Of a DNA stretch of 21,193 nt, positions 20,864 to 21,193 are shown one piece after another. The notes below the pieces were generated by a model, which saw nothing but the letters and a program-made list of their open reading frames with translations, was not told where the DNA came from and made no database searches. This DNA comes from Rickettsiales bacterium UBA2645. Lineage in GTDB: Bacteria > Pseudomonadota > Alphaproteobacteria > Rickettsiales > UBA1997. The first letter of the stretch is position 1. Every line of letters starts with the position of its first letter. The translations under genes were made by a program, and so were the position numbers. The stretch is taken from contig DENL01000033.1 of assembly GCA_002359655.1 (NCBI GenBank), forward strand, positions 1 to 21,193. The letters are read 5' to 3'.

Positions 20864-21173
20864 ATAAATGTACGCTATGCGACAAGTTCGCAAAAAAGCG
20901 AAAAAACGCACTTGGGGTAGCAGTCAGAAAAGTTCGATGAAAATCCCGCGAAAGTAGTATTTACCGATGTACACCATTTTCTCTATGGTGAACGTGAAAC
21001 GGAGAAACAGAGAGAGAAATGAGAGATTTTTTCCAAAAAACAGGATGTGTAGAGAAGAAAAGGTGAACGTAAAATGAAAAGATAAAAGCTGGGGAATGCT
21101 GCAAACACAGGGCTTCGAGAGGGGTAGCAAAAATCGCTAAAACCTACGGGAGACTCGGTTCGCAATTGAATAC
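20864..21173. other. Gene-free stretch between the RND gene and the tRNA
   Basis: I see no convincing gene in these 310 bp. Short minus-strand frames exist but lack ribosome sites and look like low-complexity translations. GGTGAACGT occurs at 20987 and 21062, GGGGTAGCA at 20914 and 21121, and CACCAT/ATGGTG forms a 6-bp hairpin near 20972-20990. TTCGC/GCGAA near 20887-20902 could be a weak hairpin after the RND gene, with no T-run. It may include the end of an integrated element. Confidence 0.5.
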
Positions 21174-21193
21174 TGGCGGATGGGGTGAGATTC
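21174..21193 (-). tRNA. 3' end of a tRNA gene, probably tRNA-Ser (partial)
   Basis: Read on the minus strand, the last 20 bases are: T-loop end GAAT, T-stem strand CTCAC, acceptor strand CCCATCC, discriminator G and encoded CCA. The spacing is exactly that of a tRNA 3' end. The predicted 5' acceptor strand GGATGGG and discriminator G suit a bacterial tRNA-Ser. The anticodon lies beyond the window, so the amino-acid identity is a likely guess only. Confidence 0.75.

Noticed and set aside
20924..21165. Two overlapping minus-strand ORFs before the tRNA
   Set aside because: Phe/Ser-rich frames derived from purine-rich plus-strand DNA, overlapping each other, without ribosome sites.

Overview
The window reads as an AT-rich bacterial accessory region, most likely from an alphaproteobacterium. 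The taxonomic call is inference: a DUF6362-type protein, a DUF2924 / serine recombinase / helix-turn-helix cassette and an NreA-like metal repressor are all familiar from Alphaproteobacteria, and the low GC would suit a Rickettsiales- or Holosporales-like host. No housekeeping gene is present to confirm it.

Positions 1-9948 are a phage or prophage early/middle region read entirely from the minus strand as a dense operon with overlapping stops and starts. In transcription order it holds an AlpA/excisionase-like HTH protein, an unknown protein, a Sak4-like RecA-fold ATPase, a probable ssDNA-binding protein, a DEAH helicase, a small zinc protein, a Cas4/AddB-like PD-(D/E)XK nuclease, a Toprim primase-helicase, a small ORF packed with iteron-like repeats, a RuvC-like resolvase, a small ORF, a DUF6362 protein and a tail-component-like protein. 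After a strong terminator comes a ParB-domain DNA methyltransferase that runs off the left edge. Together these make a nearly self-sufficient replication and recombination module leading toward packaging genes outside the window.

Positions 10081-12554 hold a small plus-strand ORF and a minus-strand run of two or three overlapping genes that I cannot assign (81, 394 and 319 aa). This is the best place in the window to look for an undescribed phage-borne system. A 51-bp direct repeat (40/51 identical) occurs at 1416-1466 and 12617-12667, bracketing the whole replication module and this cassette.

Positions 12654-15096 are a plus-strand, translationally coupled four-gene recombinase cassette (66-aa protein, DUF2924, large serine recombinase, HTH protein) behind a promoter with overlapping palindromes at its start site. 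Positions 15195-15655 hold a 68-aa gene preceded by a terminator-like hairpin and an 81-nt sequence able to fold into a branched structure.

Positions 15656-20863 are a metal-efflux locus: a short CDF transporter divergent from an operon of a CsoR/RcnR-family repressor, a TolC/CzcC-like outer-membrane protein and a CzcA-type RND pump. No periplasmic adaptor (CzcB) gene is present. The last 310 bp before the end show no convincing gene, and the window stops inside the 3' end of a minus-strand tRNA, probably tRNA-Ser, which is a plausible integration target for the island.
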